A DNA stretch of 64,000 nucleotides, taken from Macrosoma leucophasiata (lineage: Eukaryota > Arthropoda > Insecta > Lepidoptera > Hedylidae). Within the stretch, counting starts at the first letter, position 1. Every line of letters begins with the position of its first letter. Below the pieces are notes generated by a model that saw nothing but the letters and a program-made list of their open reading frames with translations, did no database searches and was not told the origin of the DNA. The position numbers were made by a program, and so were the translations under genes. The stretch spans positions 27,068,001-27,132,000 of the forward strand of contig JAWQUS010000025.1 in assembly GCA_036365455.1 (NCBI GenBank), given 5' to 3'. Shown piece after piece: positions 24,961 through 36,030 of this stretch.

Positions 24961-24974
24961 GCCCCGCCCAGACA

Positions 24975-25082
24975 ACCTGACGACATGCACCCTGCGCCCT
25001 CCACCCTGATCCCTACACCCTTCACCCTGCATCCTCAACACCTCGCACCCTGTACCCTGCACCCAAAACTCTACATCCTGCT
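24975..25082. repeat. CACCCTG minisatellite
   Basis: Imperfect tandem units of 7-14 bp around CACCCTGCATCCT. Non-coding. Confidence 0.7.
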
Positions 25083-25140
25083 CTCATTTTATTTTTCTCG
25101 ATGCAAAAACCAATCAAAAGTAGATGTAAATTGTGATAGC

Positions 25141-25262
25141 AACGTGTAAATTGTGGAACGAACTTCACTCCCCTGGTGTTGCAAATGCTCACAGGCGACG
25201 GTGACCACTTTCCATCAGGTGGCCCGTTTACTTGTCTGTAGACCTTCAGACATAAAACGCTT
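25141..25262 (+). repeat. CR1-like LINE 3' end fragment
   Basis: Contains the phrase TGTTGCAAATGCTCACAGGC and TTTCCATCAGGTGGCCCGTT. Inverted, these match the 3' part of the large element at 39755-42233. Only the last 120 bp or so remain. Confidence 0.65.
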
Positions 25263-25744
25263 AATACGCGCTTACATAAATGCTTCTAAGTAGTTATATC
25301 CATAAACAATTCATAACTGCACGCCTGTATACCCCAAAGGAACCTAAGTCGGCAAAGGTACCTAAGACCCGTTTACGTTTTAGCCCGTGTAGCATGTGGC
25401 GAGCTTATTGACGATAGCCTCCGAGCTGGGGATCTATCCGGGAGACTTAAGTCACTACTGCTGCACTGGGGCGTAGCTATAGTGGCCTACTGACTACCAC
25501 TACACTCCTGAGGTAGTTAATTTATGGAATTATTAAAGTTGATCATTAAAACGTCAATAAATACATATATTGGTGTCTATCGTCGGAGATAATGTGGTGA
25601 CAATTTTATGACTTTAAAAGTGAGTAAGATTACGATAAAAAAATACAGCCCCGTAGCAGACAGATGGATGGGAGATGGTTAAGTAATATGGTCCCATTAG
25701 CACCGTTAGAATACACCGTGTTGGACAACCTCTCGAATAAACGA

Positions 25745-26115
25745 GTAATAAATTCATAGACTAATAGAAATAGAAATAGAAAATATTTTTATTTCGAATA
25801 GATCTTTACAGATACTTTCAAAACGTCAAGAAATATAAAATACCTAGAGTGAATAACCATTATATAAAGTAAAGCAAAATCATATATTAATAGTAAATTA
25901 AGAATTAGAATTTAAACTACTAAGTTAAAACATAATAATCACAAAACTTTTTGATTCCTTCAATGATGATAAATGAAGAAAAAGAAAAACTTATTCGTCA
26001 AGATCAAAGTTATTCACTTAGCAGAGTTCCAAGTGCTGTCACTACTGAGAAGAACTCCGCTACCCAACAAACTCAGTAAGAGCTCTTTTAAATGAGAGCT
26101 TAAATCTAGTACATG
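25745..26115 (-). repeat. LINE 3' tail with TTTCTA repeats
   Basis: On the minus strand the sequence ends in (TTTCTA)n after GAAATAAAAATATTTTC. The upstream part includes GTTGGGTAGCGGAGTTCTTC. A hexamer tail after an AATAAA-like signal is typical of LINE 3' ends. The family is not identified. Confidence 0.5.
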
Positions 26116-26499
26116 CAAATTAACGAGAAAAATCAAATAATGTGAACGTCCATAGCATAGATGCAAATAAACTGCTATCTACTAAATGTGATGTAGCTCC
26201 TGCAAACCAGAACAGACCAGTCCCCACCAACAGCACCCGTTCATGAGTATGACGCATGTGACAGCCATTGCCCTCCTCGACCATTTTAAATCATGACCAT
26301 TTTAATCCAGCTATCTGTCATCGGCGATGTAAACTTTACAATGTTTCCCTGAAAGCTCGTCGCATAAACATGTCGCGGAGCATGTGTCGTGCCCACAAAT
26401 CAAACCAACGCGTTATCGTCTCCCGGGAACCTATAAATTTTATCGCATTAGCGGTAAGGGCTGTAAATATGCGCGCTTCGCCTTTCCGGGTACCCACAC

Positions 26500-26830
26500 G
26501 GAAAAAACTGTTGTGGGGTGTTGTGACAGCGCGACGCCCCGCGGCGCCGCCCGCGCATGCGCCCGCGCCGCTAAGTAAACAAACATCCATCGGCCGGGCG
26601 TCCCACCCATCGCTCTCGCCCATTGTCTGCGCGCCTGCGCAAACATGCGATTGTGATTACGCGATCCTCGAGCTGTCACACACACATTCAACATTGACAT
26701 TTTGTTTCCCCAAAACAAAAGGGCGCGGCGAGTGGCTCGATGAACACATTACATGGTCATTTGTAAAACAATTGCCACCCTCCATTGTGAACAATGCCTC
26801 TTTGTCCGGGAATTTATGGTTTTGAACTTC
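26500..26830. promoter_or_regulatory. CpG-rich patch with clustered SOX-like sites
   Basis: A CpG-rich core (26525-26640) is followed by AAACAATTG, CATTGT-GA-ACAATG (26783-26796) and CTCTTTGTCC. These are four SOX-like cores in about 40 bp, two forming an inverted pair. Several frames are open through the region, which is expected from its base composition. A regulatory role is inferred. Confidence 0.3.
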
Positions 26831-26983
26831 TTAAGGTCTGATAACGGATCAGCCATATTTTTCTTGTAATTGGAAGGATGAGGCGAAGTGCATTGCAGGG
26901 TTCTCACGACTACGTCACAAGGCTGAGCAATTCCCGTAGCGACGATATTAACGAAACTCACACCTATCTGATTAACCCAGTAT

Positions 26984-27098
26984 TTTTTTCATCATGAAAG
27001 TGGCAAATGCTTCCATCGTATGTGAATATTGCAATCTATAGAAATGCGTCGTCACTCCTCAAGCATAAAGTTTTTCCACCTCTATGCTGGAAATTACA
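26984..27098 (-). repeat. Diverged BMC1-like LINE tail fragment
   Basis: Reverse orientation. Only AAGTGGCAAATGCTT and GGAAATTACATCG resemble the family. Old and weak. Confidence 0.35.
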
Positions 27099-27439
27099 TC
27101 GCTTTGTCTGATTTTGCATTATTTCTTAAGTAGAATATAATACCATATGCTACCATATGCCGAAGCTTTTTTAACACGTTCGTCCCGTAAGCAGGCACAA
27201 TGATTTTAACAAAACATTTTTGTTTTAATGGACACATGTGGTACATTGACGGGGAATGGGTTAAGTTATCTGGGAATGAAGAAAATTAACCGAAATTAAC
27301 CGCCCAAGCGCCCGCGAATCAATCTCGCACACGACGGCTTAGAAAGTCGATTTACACTTCTTTAGGCTTTATTTGAGAACTTGACTGTCTAGATGTCTGT
27401 GAAGATGTCAGTTTCCGATATACCTACCTATTATACCAA

Positions 27440-27606
27440 AGATATTATTCGAATGGTGGGGTCAAAAGTCTTAGGAATCGGCGTGCATGTATGAAGAGAA
27501 TGATGAAGGTAGACGAAGCACGAGAGGTTTGTCAGAACCGGGATGTCTGGCGCTCTACACTCTCTGCCTACCCCGTTAGGGACCTGGCGTGAAGATACAT
27601 ACATAC
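27440..27606 (+). repeat. LINE C-terminal tail, ATACAT family
   Basis: One frame reads MKRMMKVDEAREVCQNRD, then VWRSTLSAYPVRDLA and a stop, followed by GATACATACATACATA. This is a short, well-preserved LINE 3' end. The tandem ATACAT tail parallels the ATGATG tail of RTE elements. Confidence 0.6.
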
Positions 27607-27675
27607 ATATTATTCTAATATCTTTGTTTTATACAATACAATATAATATACGATGAGAGTATTGGTGTAAAAATG

Positions 27676-28272
27676 AAAACCGGTCAAGTGCGTGTATGGC
27701 CACGCGCTGTGTAGGGTTCCGTAGTTTTTAGGTTTGCATAGCTAATGTAATTAATAAATAAATAAATATAATATTATTTTCTATGGAGTTGCTCGAAGTT
27801 TTCAAATAAAATACATGTGGTCGACTAGTACTCGCAAACTTGTCAAGCCAACTTAAGTGTGATAGTTTTCCTTTTAATTTCGGTATAGGTATGTAGTAAC
27901 GTTTGAATTTTTAACAACAACCGTTTAGTTGGTAGAGGGGGGGGACACTTGACTCTAACGAAAATTGGCACTTTAACGCTTAATAAGTCACGAGCAGTTA
28001 ACTAAATCGAAAAATGATATTTACACACCCGTAATATTTTTGAAAGACCTATCGACTAACACTATATAGAAAACGAAAAATGCCATAAATATGTTTTTTC
28101 ATGTTTTTATTTTACGCCTTTGTCGGCCTGATTAAGGTGTAGGTACATCTTGTGCCAAATTTAAAGTCTCTAATACCAATAGTTTTTGTGCTAAACCGCG
28201 GACGGACAGACAGACAGACAGACGGACATGGCGAAACTATAAGGGTTCCTTGTTTACTACGGAACCCTAAAA
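27676..28272 (+). repeat. GGGTTCCGTA-family repeat, near-complete
   Basis: Begins AAAACCGGTCAAGTGCGTGT and GTAGGGTTCCGTAG, contains a (GACA)n run at 28206-28225, and ends TACGGAACCCTAAAA. The two GGTTCC/GGAACC ends are inverted relative to each other. No coding capacity. Class not determined. Confidence 0.55.
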
Positions 28273-28349
28273 TAATCATGCTCCGATGGTTGCAAAGGCC
28301 CAGGAAAAGTAAGACTGACTTACATTGACCAAATAGGTCGAGTACTGTC

Positions 28350-28505
28350 TGAGGGCGGGGTCAAGGGTCTTAGTAATCGGTATGCATGTATAAAGGCAAT
28401 GATGTACCTACTCGTATGTAGAAGAAGCACGGGAGGAGGGATATCTGGCGCGCCACACTCTCTGTCCACCCCGTGAGGGAATTCGTGTGAAGATACATAC
28501 ATACA
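28350..28505 (+). repeat. LINE C-terminal tail, ATACAT family
   Basis: Second good copy of the tail at 27440-27606, with an 11-bp or so internal insertion around ACCTACTCGTATG. It ends in ATACATACATAC. Confidence 0.55.
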
Positions 28506-29880
28506 AATAACAATCCCGGCAGTCGGTAAAATTGAAACAAAAATCCATTGTGGTGCTGCAGTGGTCGCGGACACTCGCAACTAATGAGTAATTCGCGGAA
28601 ATATGTGAAGCGGCCACCTACGTTAGTTTTATTATTGGACCCTCGAGCGGCCGAAAAATAAATATTTACCGGATGTACATTTTCAATATAACAAATTAGT
28701 AGGTACTTACCTACCTACTGTAACTATAAATTTACATACACAAGGTCGCCAGAGACAGAACTTATTTCCTCCTAAAGCTTCCTTTAAGGCAACCAATACC
28801 TCCTCATACAACATAGCAAGGCTCTAAGGCACATTCCATTTAACGGCCACGGGGTAAAGCCAAAATTATCTAAAAGATAATTGTCTCTACTCACAACAAA
28901 TAGGTTCCTATATACCTACTCGTGGGACACAGACGATAAGGCCCACTACGACCTCTTGTTGTGGGGTATTCAATTGAATTTAAGTCCTTTATTCAGCTTA
29001 GATCCTTAAATTGGATCGCATTACATCCATCATATACGGGTTTTCACTGATGTTATTATACAAAGCAATTCAAAGGGGCTCTTTTGTTTACCTAATGCAA
29101 TATAAAGATACTTATATATAATATTTGTTGCAGTCACTCCCCGAATCACGTGGAGCGGAGAGCAATGGTGAGCAACAGTGAGCAACAGTGCTCGCAGGAT
29201 TACTACAATTCCTTGAAGCGGCTTATGTTTCTGACCTTGCCTAATTAGCTGCAGGTAAACGCGGTAAACGGACACACGTGGCGTAAGCTGTCGTCGTGCG
29301 CTTGCGCAACTTCGAGAGACGGAGCAAACTTAGTCACTCATATCGCACTAGTCCTTCACGACTGCATTCTTTGAAGGGGTAGTCGTAGGTAAAGGCACGC
29401 ATTCAAAAGGGCTGTTATAAGTAGGTGACGAGCCTGTTTACACCACCAGGTCGGGTTCAAAAAACATAAAACTTCGAATAATTTACTACATAACTGTAGG
29501 TACATAACTGCTTGTCCCGTCGAAGACAGGCATGTAATTATGTTTTTTAAATAAGTAGGTATAAAGAAATAAAACTGAACAGCGCTGCGTGCGGCGTGCG
29601 AGCCTGTTATTATTACGGAAGTGTGCAAGGCGCAAGCAATATTGCGCGCGCAGCGGTACCGCGCCACCCGCGTGACGTCACACACTCACACACCCGACTG
29701 CCTTGTGCTACACATACACTCGCACCATTTATGTATGACATTAAACAGAACAATCGATTTGAATAAAACTCTTCAGTTTTCGACTGGGTGTATGACAGGG
29801 GGACACTAATTTTGACACTTTGGCATTCTATCTTTAACGAAACGATTACCCTCTGAAAAAAAAATGGTTTAGAAACCTCA
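28506..29880. other. Intronic DNA, no recognised gene
   Basis: No exon with usable splice sites was seen. A tandem GTGAGCAACA duplication lies near 29168-29190, and a modest CpG-rich patch at 29280-29330. Confidence 0.4.
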
Positions 29881-30195
29881 ATAAACCTCAATGTTATTCG
29901 TACCGTTGCATAAACTCTTTCAAAAAATCAAACGTGGTGCTGGCTACCTATTGGTAGTTGTATAGCTGATAGCCAAATTGAAAAAAACCTCAATGTAATT
30001 TTCAAAGTTCTGTCTATAAACACCCAACACGCAAGTACCTACAGTAGATTTGTTAAAAAAAAAAACATTTTCAGTTCCAATTATGGAGACCCCTCCTGAT
30101 TTTTATTTTTTTTATTTTTGTATGCAGATGCAGACAGGCATAAAGAATTTATACCGTTCCAGTTTTTTTGCCATTTGGCTACGGAACCCTAAAAA
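29880..30195 (+). repeat. GGGTTCCGTA-family repeat, 3' part
   Basis: Recognised mainly by its end, GGCTACGGAACCCTAAAAA, and the AT-rich body before it. The 5' limit is uncertain. Confidence 0.4.
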
Positions 30196-31237
30196 TAGGC
30201 GGAATCTACGCGGATGGTTTTAGTTTTTTTTTCTTTTTTCCGGGAACGCGTTAGCCGCGGCGTGATAGAGTTTTGAGCAAAGTGTAGTTCCAGCGTAACG
30301 TGCGACCCATTGTGAAGCCTGGGAACGTTGCGTAGTCGCCGATTTACGCACTTCCGCGAAAACCTGCGCCCGCGACGCCTTCTCTTACATTGAATTCCGT
30401 TATTTTTGCGTTATTATGCTCATTGGGAAATAAGTTTTTAAATAATTTACAAAGCAAAATATTTTTTTTTAATTTGTCGTAAGTAGGTGCGTGCTGTTCA
30501 ATTGATATTTTTTCCATGACTACGTCATAGGTCCAGGTAGGTTTCTAGCGAACGCGACAGTTTTGTTTAGGTAACTAGGCACACGGTGGGTTGGATAAAG
30601 TGCTGTTTAATTAAAACATAGGTAACAAACGTAACTGGCCAAATGCTTGTTTCGCCTCTACCTATCCTTTGGGGCAATACAGACGTGAAATTATAATTTT
30701 AACGGTTTTTTTTCTCGTGCTTCAATAAAATAATGTAGGTATATACCTATAGCAGTTAGAATTTAGAAAAAAACTAAATTGATTTGATTATTTTATTGCG
30801 TAGATAATTATCTATGCAATAGGTGCGTTCGCCTCATATTTCAAAGGAATAGTTTTTCTGTGAATTTCTCAGTTGCACTTATAAATATGAGCGTAAAATA
30901 AGTAGGTATTTAGTGCAACGTCATGTCTAGCCCATCCCAGGGGGTTGAAATAAAACATTGTAAATAAATGCGTTTAAATGCAAGGAAAATATTATTTAAA
31001 TAAAAAAAATCTCAGTTTTGTATCCAATAAAAAGGCGATCTAATGTATGCAATATGCAACGATAGCCTTACTTTGCATCGATATAGATAGGTAAATCTGT
31101 ATATTTATGTATGTTAAGGTTATGTATGTGAAGACTGTGCTGTGGCTGGGAACTGCGAACGTTCCCGACACCGACACACATCGCGAATTTACGCGCGACG
31201 CACTTCCGCGAAAAGCTGAGTTGGGCATTTGTATACA

Positions 31238-31320
31238 ATAACGTTCGCAGACGAGTCAAACAACATTAATTAATATTGATTTGTAACATAAACGAAATCA
31301 TTTATTGAGCAAAACACATT
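31238..31320 (+). repeat. Short dispersed repeat, copy 1 of 2
   Basis: AACGTTCGCAGACGAGTCAA followed by AT-rich sequence ending GCAAAACACATTA. It matches 33218-33305 over about 85 bp in the same orientation. Family unknown. Confidence 0.5.
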
Positions 31321-31487
31321 AATAAATTAATAAGCACACAATTAGGTAGGTAGGTACATATGACTAGTGTAGCAACAATTAAATTAGTAGAAATGTGTTG
31401 AACAGAATTAAATCTCAGAGACCATAATTAGTTAACGAGCTCAACAATGTTATTGAAGATACTACGTAGTTTAGTACGAGCTTGCTT

Positions 31488-31550
31488 GAGAAGGATATTC
31501 AAAATTAAATAGCAAAGCTGATTTGCTATTTAATTTTGAATATCCTTCTC
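31488..31550. other. Perfect 29-bp stem hairpin
   Basis: 31488-31516 (starting GAGAAGGATATTC) is the exact reverse complement of 31522-31550, with loop GCTGA. An AT-rich stem this long with no mismatch implies a recent inverted duplication or active maintenance. It could form a small-RNA-like foldback if transcribed. No such role is shown. Confidence 0.95.
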
Positions 31551-31989
31551 AATGTAGATATTAGCTTAATATTTTAATAGCTACCTATGTTTTCTTGGAA
31601 AAGTTTTTTAACCTCGATAAGCAATTCCCTGCTATGCCCATCACTCTAGTCTTGATAACCGACTTTTTTTTTAAAATTTGTATATACCTACTCCATTTGT
31701 ATTTTCTATATTTTTTTGTGAATGACATGGTCACATGTATCTATAGGTAAATAAAAACTGAACCGATTGTGAATCGCGGGATCGCCGGCGATTTGGTAAT
31801 TTTTAAGTACTTACTTAATTACGTATTGTATGTGTGTGCAAACGCATTCTAATTGTGAAATTAGCATTATTTTGCTCATTTCTCATTTCATACACATCAC
31901 TCACGTAATATCAGTTAATTTAGTAACGTTTTTCAGCTACGGATCCCTTTTTTTTCAAGCATTGTAGGTATGAATATGCCGTGGATTTT

Positions 31990-32115
31990 TTTTTATCATA
32001 ATAACAATCTTTATTTCTCGAAGCAAGATACAGTTTTTACAACAATATAAGCTACAGTGTTATCGTATTTAAATAAATAATTAAACATTATCCATAACTT
32101 ATACATTAACCTGAC
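31990..32115 (-). repeat. Possible LINE 3' tail
   Basis: On the minus strand it ends GAGAAATAAAGATTGTTATT, an AATAAA-type signal followed by an AT-rich tail, similar in layout to 25745-26115. Weak. Confidence 0.35.
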
Positions 32116-32225
32116 GCCGAAGGCAACTAGGCTGTACCTACTCGGCAGTACTCGGCAGTATTCGGCAAGTACGGTCCGGTAAAATGGTGGGTACCTACTT
32201 TATGGCTGCGCCGGTAGAACTAATA

Positions 32226-32346
32226 TAGAGGCAAAACAATTTAGGCCTCAGAAGTGGCAACTCTTTGCATTTTGATTCTGGTTTCTTGTAAACGTTTACA
32301 GAACAGGCTGCAGTTGGTACTTAACTATATGATTGTGTGTCACTTC
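32226..32346 (+). repeat. BMC1-like LINE tail fragment
   Basis: AGGCCTCAGAAGTGGCAACT and CAGGCTGCAGTTGG identify it. Both ends are lost. Confidence 0.45.
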
Positions 32347-32945
32347 TCACTGATTAAAAGCTGATTGAATGATGGAGCCATTTTACTCATTTATCAATTT
32401 AAATAAATACCTACCTACATACCTACATTACAAAAATGGAATTGTGCCAAATGTTCAATTTCTACGTTATAGCTGTAACTGAACGATGTTCAAAGTTCTG
32501 AAGTAATTCTAAAATGTCTATGTATAAGTACTTACATAAAATCTTCAGTAACGTAAGTAAGTAGGTAGGTATAGTTATTTTTGTCAATTCGGCTGAAAAA
32601 AAATCTACAGCAAACAGGTAGGTACCTACGTATGGATATCGAAAGAATTTAAAAAGGAATTAAAAAAAACCTTATTTTGGTTAATGTTTTAGGGTATGTA
32701 AGCCGTTAGGTGCGGGGCGAGGTGACTCATGGACGCGGGACGCGGTATTTGAGAATAATAATATGTAATGGGGTAGCGTGGGCAGCGGGGGCAGCGGGGG
32801 AGGGGGAGAGTGGACGATGCGAATACTTAGTCAGTTAATCATCTCCCCTTTGTGCAGCACCTCATGATTAGATATAACTACTTATTTTCGAATATTTACT
32901 TATTAATATACTCGTAGTTGACCCTAGACTACGCCTAAAAGGTGC

Positions 32946-33162
32946 CTAGTGTTCAGCGCAATCGTGTACCGGTTAGATGGTAATGTAGGTATGGCCCCGT
33001 AATAACTATCACAGAGACGTAACAGCTAAGGTCTCAGGGGTGGTAACGCATCAGCATTTTGATCTCTGGCCTTTGTGTTGATGTCTGTAGGCTGCAGTCA
33101 ACACTTAACATGCATGTATACGTAGGTAGGTACTGCAGGCTTGTTTGCCGCTTTCATTACAT
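32946..33162 (+). repeat. BMC1-like LINE 3' tail, 5' end lost
   Basis: From CGCAATCGTGTACCGGTTAG to GCTTGTTTGCCGCTTTC. Diverged, with a TAGGTAGGTA expansion inside. Confidence 0.6.
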
Positions 33163-33185
33163 AAGAAATAACCCCCGGCCCTTGT

Positions 33186-33218
33186 AGGTAGGTAGGTAGG
33201 TAGGTAGGTAGGTAGGTA
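33186..33218. repeat. (TAGG)n microsatellite
   Basis: Eight uninterrupted TAGG units. It joins directly to the dispersed repeat at 33218-33305. Confidence 0.95.
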
Positions 33219-33305
33219 ACGTTCGCAGACGAAGCAAACAACATTAAGTAATTATTATTAACTTGTAACATAAACAAAATCATTAATTTTGCAAAACACA
33301 TTATT
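33218..33305 (+). repeat. Short dispersed repeat, copy 2 of 2
   Basis: Matches 31238-31320 (AACGTTCGCAGACGAAGCAA onward). Confidence 0.5.
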
Positions 33306-33324
33306 AAGCAATTCGTTTAAAAAG

Positions 33325-33475
33325 TAGCCTATGTTCATTCTCAAAGTCAACTCTATCTCTGTACCAAATTTCATTAAAATCAGTTCAGTCGTTTGGACGT
33401 GAAAAGGTAACATACAGACAGACAGACAGACAGAGTTCCTTTCGCATTTATAATATTATAATAATAAATAAAAAA
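33325..33475 (+). repeat. Retroposon 3' part with GACA run
   Basis: Contains AAAGTAGCCTATGTTCATT, ATTAAAATCAGTTCAG, a (CAGA)n run and TTATAATATTATAATAATAA. It is a common lepidopteran layout, related to the inverted fragment at 42494-42690. Confidence 0.45.
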
Positions 33476-33589
33476 ATAGTAATAATAATAGGGATAGTAC
33501 TTAAAGTTCATACTTTATCATACGATATCGTAATTCGGCGGAGATTCAATAATATTTTATCTAACACCCTTAATCCAAGTCGTAATGAC

Positions 33590-33790
33590 GACCCGGTTAG
33601 TCCAGCGGTGTGAGATGACCGTTTGATTCGAAGGGTCGCGGGTTCGATCTCCGCACCGGGACAAATATTTGTATGGCCTACAGATATTTGTTTCGGGTCT
33701 GGGTGTTTGTGTATGTGTACATGTACAACGGCACCCACGACACAGGTTTATACCTACTGTGGGGCTGTGATTGTAAGCGTTTTTTTTTAT
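33590..33790 (+). mobile_element. tRNA-derived SINE, second copy
   Basis: Same family as 22994-23201: tRNA-like head GACCCGGTTAGTCCAGCGG, T-arm GCGGGTTCGATCTCCGC, body, and end GTGATTGTAAGCG followed by a T-rich tract. The tail is T-rich where copy 1 has A-residues. Confidence 0.7.
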
Positions 33791-33839
33791 TTTTATTTTA
33801 ATCTCGACTTTAACTAAACCTTACTCCATGAAATTGGTA

Positions 33840-33888
33840 TTGTTGTGAGTTAATAGTTCCAACTAAGATTGTAACTATTAACTCAACA
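33840..33888. other. Imperfect hairpin
   Basis: GAGTTAATAGTT and AACTATTAACTC are perfect inverted 12-mers around a loop of about 14 nt, with partial extension by GTTGT/ACAAC-like ends. Confidence 0.6.
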
Positions 33889-34325
33889 TTCTGCCTCCGT
33901 TTGAGGTAAGAAAGCAATAATTGTAACTCCAAGGTACCTCGCGACCCAACTTGCAGTTTCGAGGAGTACTTACATTTACGCCATGTTCTTGGAAAGTTGG
34001 AAACATCATTAAATATCATACTTTTCTATAAAAATTGATTTTTCAAAACTTTGTGAATTACATTATGTTTTTTTTTTAATTTTTGATATTTTTATAGGCT
34101 TTTCCCATAATGGTATGCAAGACCCGCCCCATCTATGTACCTATATGATCCATTCAATTACCCAGAACGGCGTTACATATGGGGTGCAGAAAACCCTAAC
34201 TAACTACTACAACTATGAATATGGATTTCGAGGCGTCCTCATAAAGTATCAAGCTGAGCGTGAGTCAAGCAATGTTTCATGTAACCTCTGGGTTAATATG
34301 GATGTAAGAAGTAAGCTCAAAGATG

Positions 34326-34420
34326 TGCGGTGGCTTAGTTTGGTAAAGTAGTTGAGATAGGTTGCAGATTCGAATCACACCCGAAGTCCAACTTTTCTTT
34401 CATTTCTTTTTAAGTTCTTA
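34326..34420 (+). mobile_element. tRNA-derived SINE head
   Basis: Box A TGGCTTAGTTTGG and a decayed box B GGTTGCAGATTCGAATC lie in a tRNA-like head ending CCCGAAGTCCA, followed by a T-rich body as at 13764-13865. The anticodon arm is collapsed, so it is not a tRNA gene. Confidence 0.5.
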
Positions 34421-34612
34421 ATGTATGTTTTATCTACGTTATGTTATGACGTAATAAAACCACCATTGCTCCGAACGATAGCCCATCTCTGGATCGGTAT
34501 TAAATTTTAATCGGCAAGACAATATAATACCTCAGTTTAGCTTAGATTTTAACAATGTCAGTTTGTTTATCATCAATTACGTTAAACTCGATAAAATTAG
34601 ATAAATTTTATT

Positions 34613-34900
34613 TTACAAACAAGCAACAGTTCACATTGATGGTAAGTTAATTACTGTATAAACATCGTCATAAAAACCAAAGATTTTGATGTTGATGTTG
34701 ACTGTCAATGTTGCCACTCCTGGGGCCTAAGTTGTTATGTCTCTGTGCCAGAAATTACTGGGCAAAACATTAATAGCACCTGACATCACAGGAACACAAT
34801 AGAAATTAACACTCACTCATTTAGCGTCAAGTAGATTAGTCGCTCTCTCGCACTCGCATTCCTAACCTAGTACCTAGTTACTGGAGGTCTACCTCCAGTG
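34613..34900 (-). repeat. Diverged BMC1-like LINE 3' tail
   Basis: Reverse orientation. Recognised by GTTCACATTGATGGTAAGTT, GTTGTTATGTCTCTGTGCC and the 5' hairpin remnant CTGGAGGTCTACCTCCAG. Confidence 0.55.
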
Positions 34901-35460
34901 GGAGTGTGGAGCGCCAGGTTTTGGTCAAATACCTAATAGGTATAAACCATTCGCGGGTGCCAGAGTGGAAAGATCCCGAACGACAACAAGATGTTGTTCT
35001 TGGTCGCATTTTACCACAACCTGATTTTTCATTCGTGAAACTTTACACTCATTCATCTTTGTTTGTTATCAGTTGTTCACACGACGTGGCCCATTGATGG
35101 GCACTCTTAAACTCGTTATCATTTTCGTGCAGTCTTCTTCATAAAGAACTGACAGATAGCAACATGTCAAGATTAGCTTCCTTCATTTTAATATCACGAT
35201 GTGCATTCTCGATCCAAATTCTTCTCCACTACTGAAGTTGGTGTGTTGACAATAAAAGCCGGGATGAACATTTTAAATACTTAATTTGAGAAGGCATTTT
35301 AACCACCTTACACTGTTAATTCCAAATTAAATCTCTAAAATTATATTAAAAAAAGATTGCTTTCGCCATTTTCTCGTTAGTAGATAGGAACTCAACTAAA
35401 TCAAACATACAAGTATGCGAAGTGAGTTTGCGCAGATTATTTTTATGTTATAATATTGGG

Positions 35461-35685
35461 GAAACGGTGAACAAGCATGCAATTCACATAAACACAAACA
35501 CCGGAGGTTAAAACAAAAGGGTTTTCAGCCCTGAGGCATGCGCTTGCGCTGATATAGTAGCTATCACAGAGACCTACGTCGTGTGAACAACTGATAACAA
35601 AAATTTGACTTCAGGCGAGACTCGAACTCGCGGCCTACTGGGAATCTAGTCCAGCCGCTCTTCCAATTGAGCTACTGAAGTCCTG
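35461..35685 (-). mobile_element. tRNA-derived SINE with LINE-like tail
   Basis: Minus strand: the tRNA-like head 35685-35607 has a 7-bp acceptor (ACTTCAG/CTGAAGT), box A TAGCTCAATTGG and T-arm GCGAG-TTCGAGT-CTCGC. The body follows, and the tail reads GAATTGCATGCTTGTTCACC, close to the BMC1-like tail GAACTGCATGCTTGTTTGCC. A SINE sharing the 3' end of a LINE normally uses that LINE's reverse transcriptase, so BMC1-like elements are the likely partner. The anticodon stem has a mismatch, which argues against a functional tRNA. Confidence 0.6.
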
Positions 35686-35838
35686 CCCGATTTGTCAAAT
35701 CTTTCCTTCACATTTATTGCATTGCTTTATGGTAGCAGCAGCGCCATCTATTACCAACTATGCTAGTTAGGCAACCGATATAATAGACTTTGCAGTTTAT
35801 TGAATATCGTAAAGAAGTCGCTTTTACCCTTAATAATT

Positions 35839-36030
35839 GTTTTTTATATTATTTCGCATTAACACATGCTTGTGAAATATATTTTATTTTAAAGAAAAAT
35901 GGAAAGAAAAATTTGACTTCAGGCGAGACTCGAACTCGCGACCTACTGGGAATCTAGTCCAGTCGCTTTTTTTTCTTTAAAATTAAATATATTTCACAAG
36001 CATGTGTTAATGCGAAATAATATAAAAAAC
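35839..36030. repeat. 60-bp inverted repeat with tRNA-like loop
   Basis: 35839-35899 and 35968-36030 are inverted copies over about 60 bp with roughly one mismatch (GCATTAACACATGCTTGTGA and its complement). The loop, 35906-35967, is the 3' half of the tRNA-like head, truncated at CCAGTCGC. The arrangement suggests strand switching during reverse transcription or repair. Confidence 0.8.

Noticed and set aside
26268..26825. 185-codon plus-strand frame
   Set aside because: Several frames on both strands are open across the same GC-rich stretch. No domain or splice logic supports translation.
33186..33218. Direct repeats suggesting a CRISPR-like array
   Set aside because: It is a plain TAGG microsatellite in a eukaryotic genome, with no spacers.
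35607..35685. Functional tRNA gene
   Set aside because: The acceptor, D and T arms are good, but the anticodon stem has a mismatch. The implied AGA anticodon lacks the long variable arm of tRNA-Ser, and a SINE body follows it.
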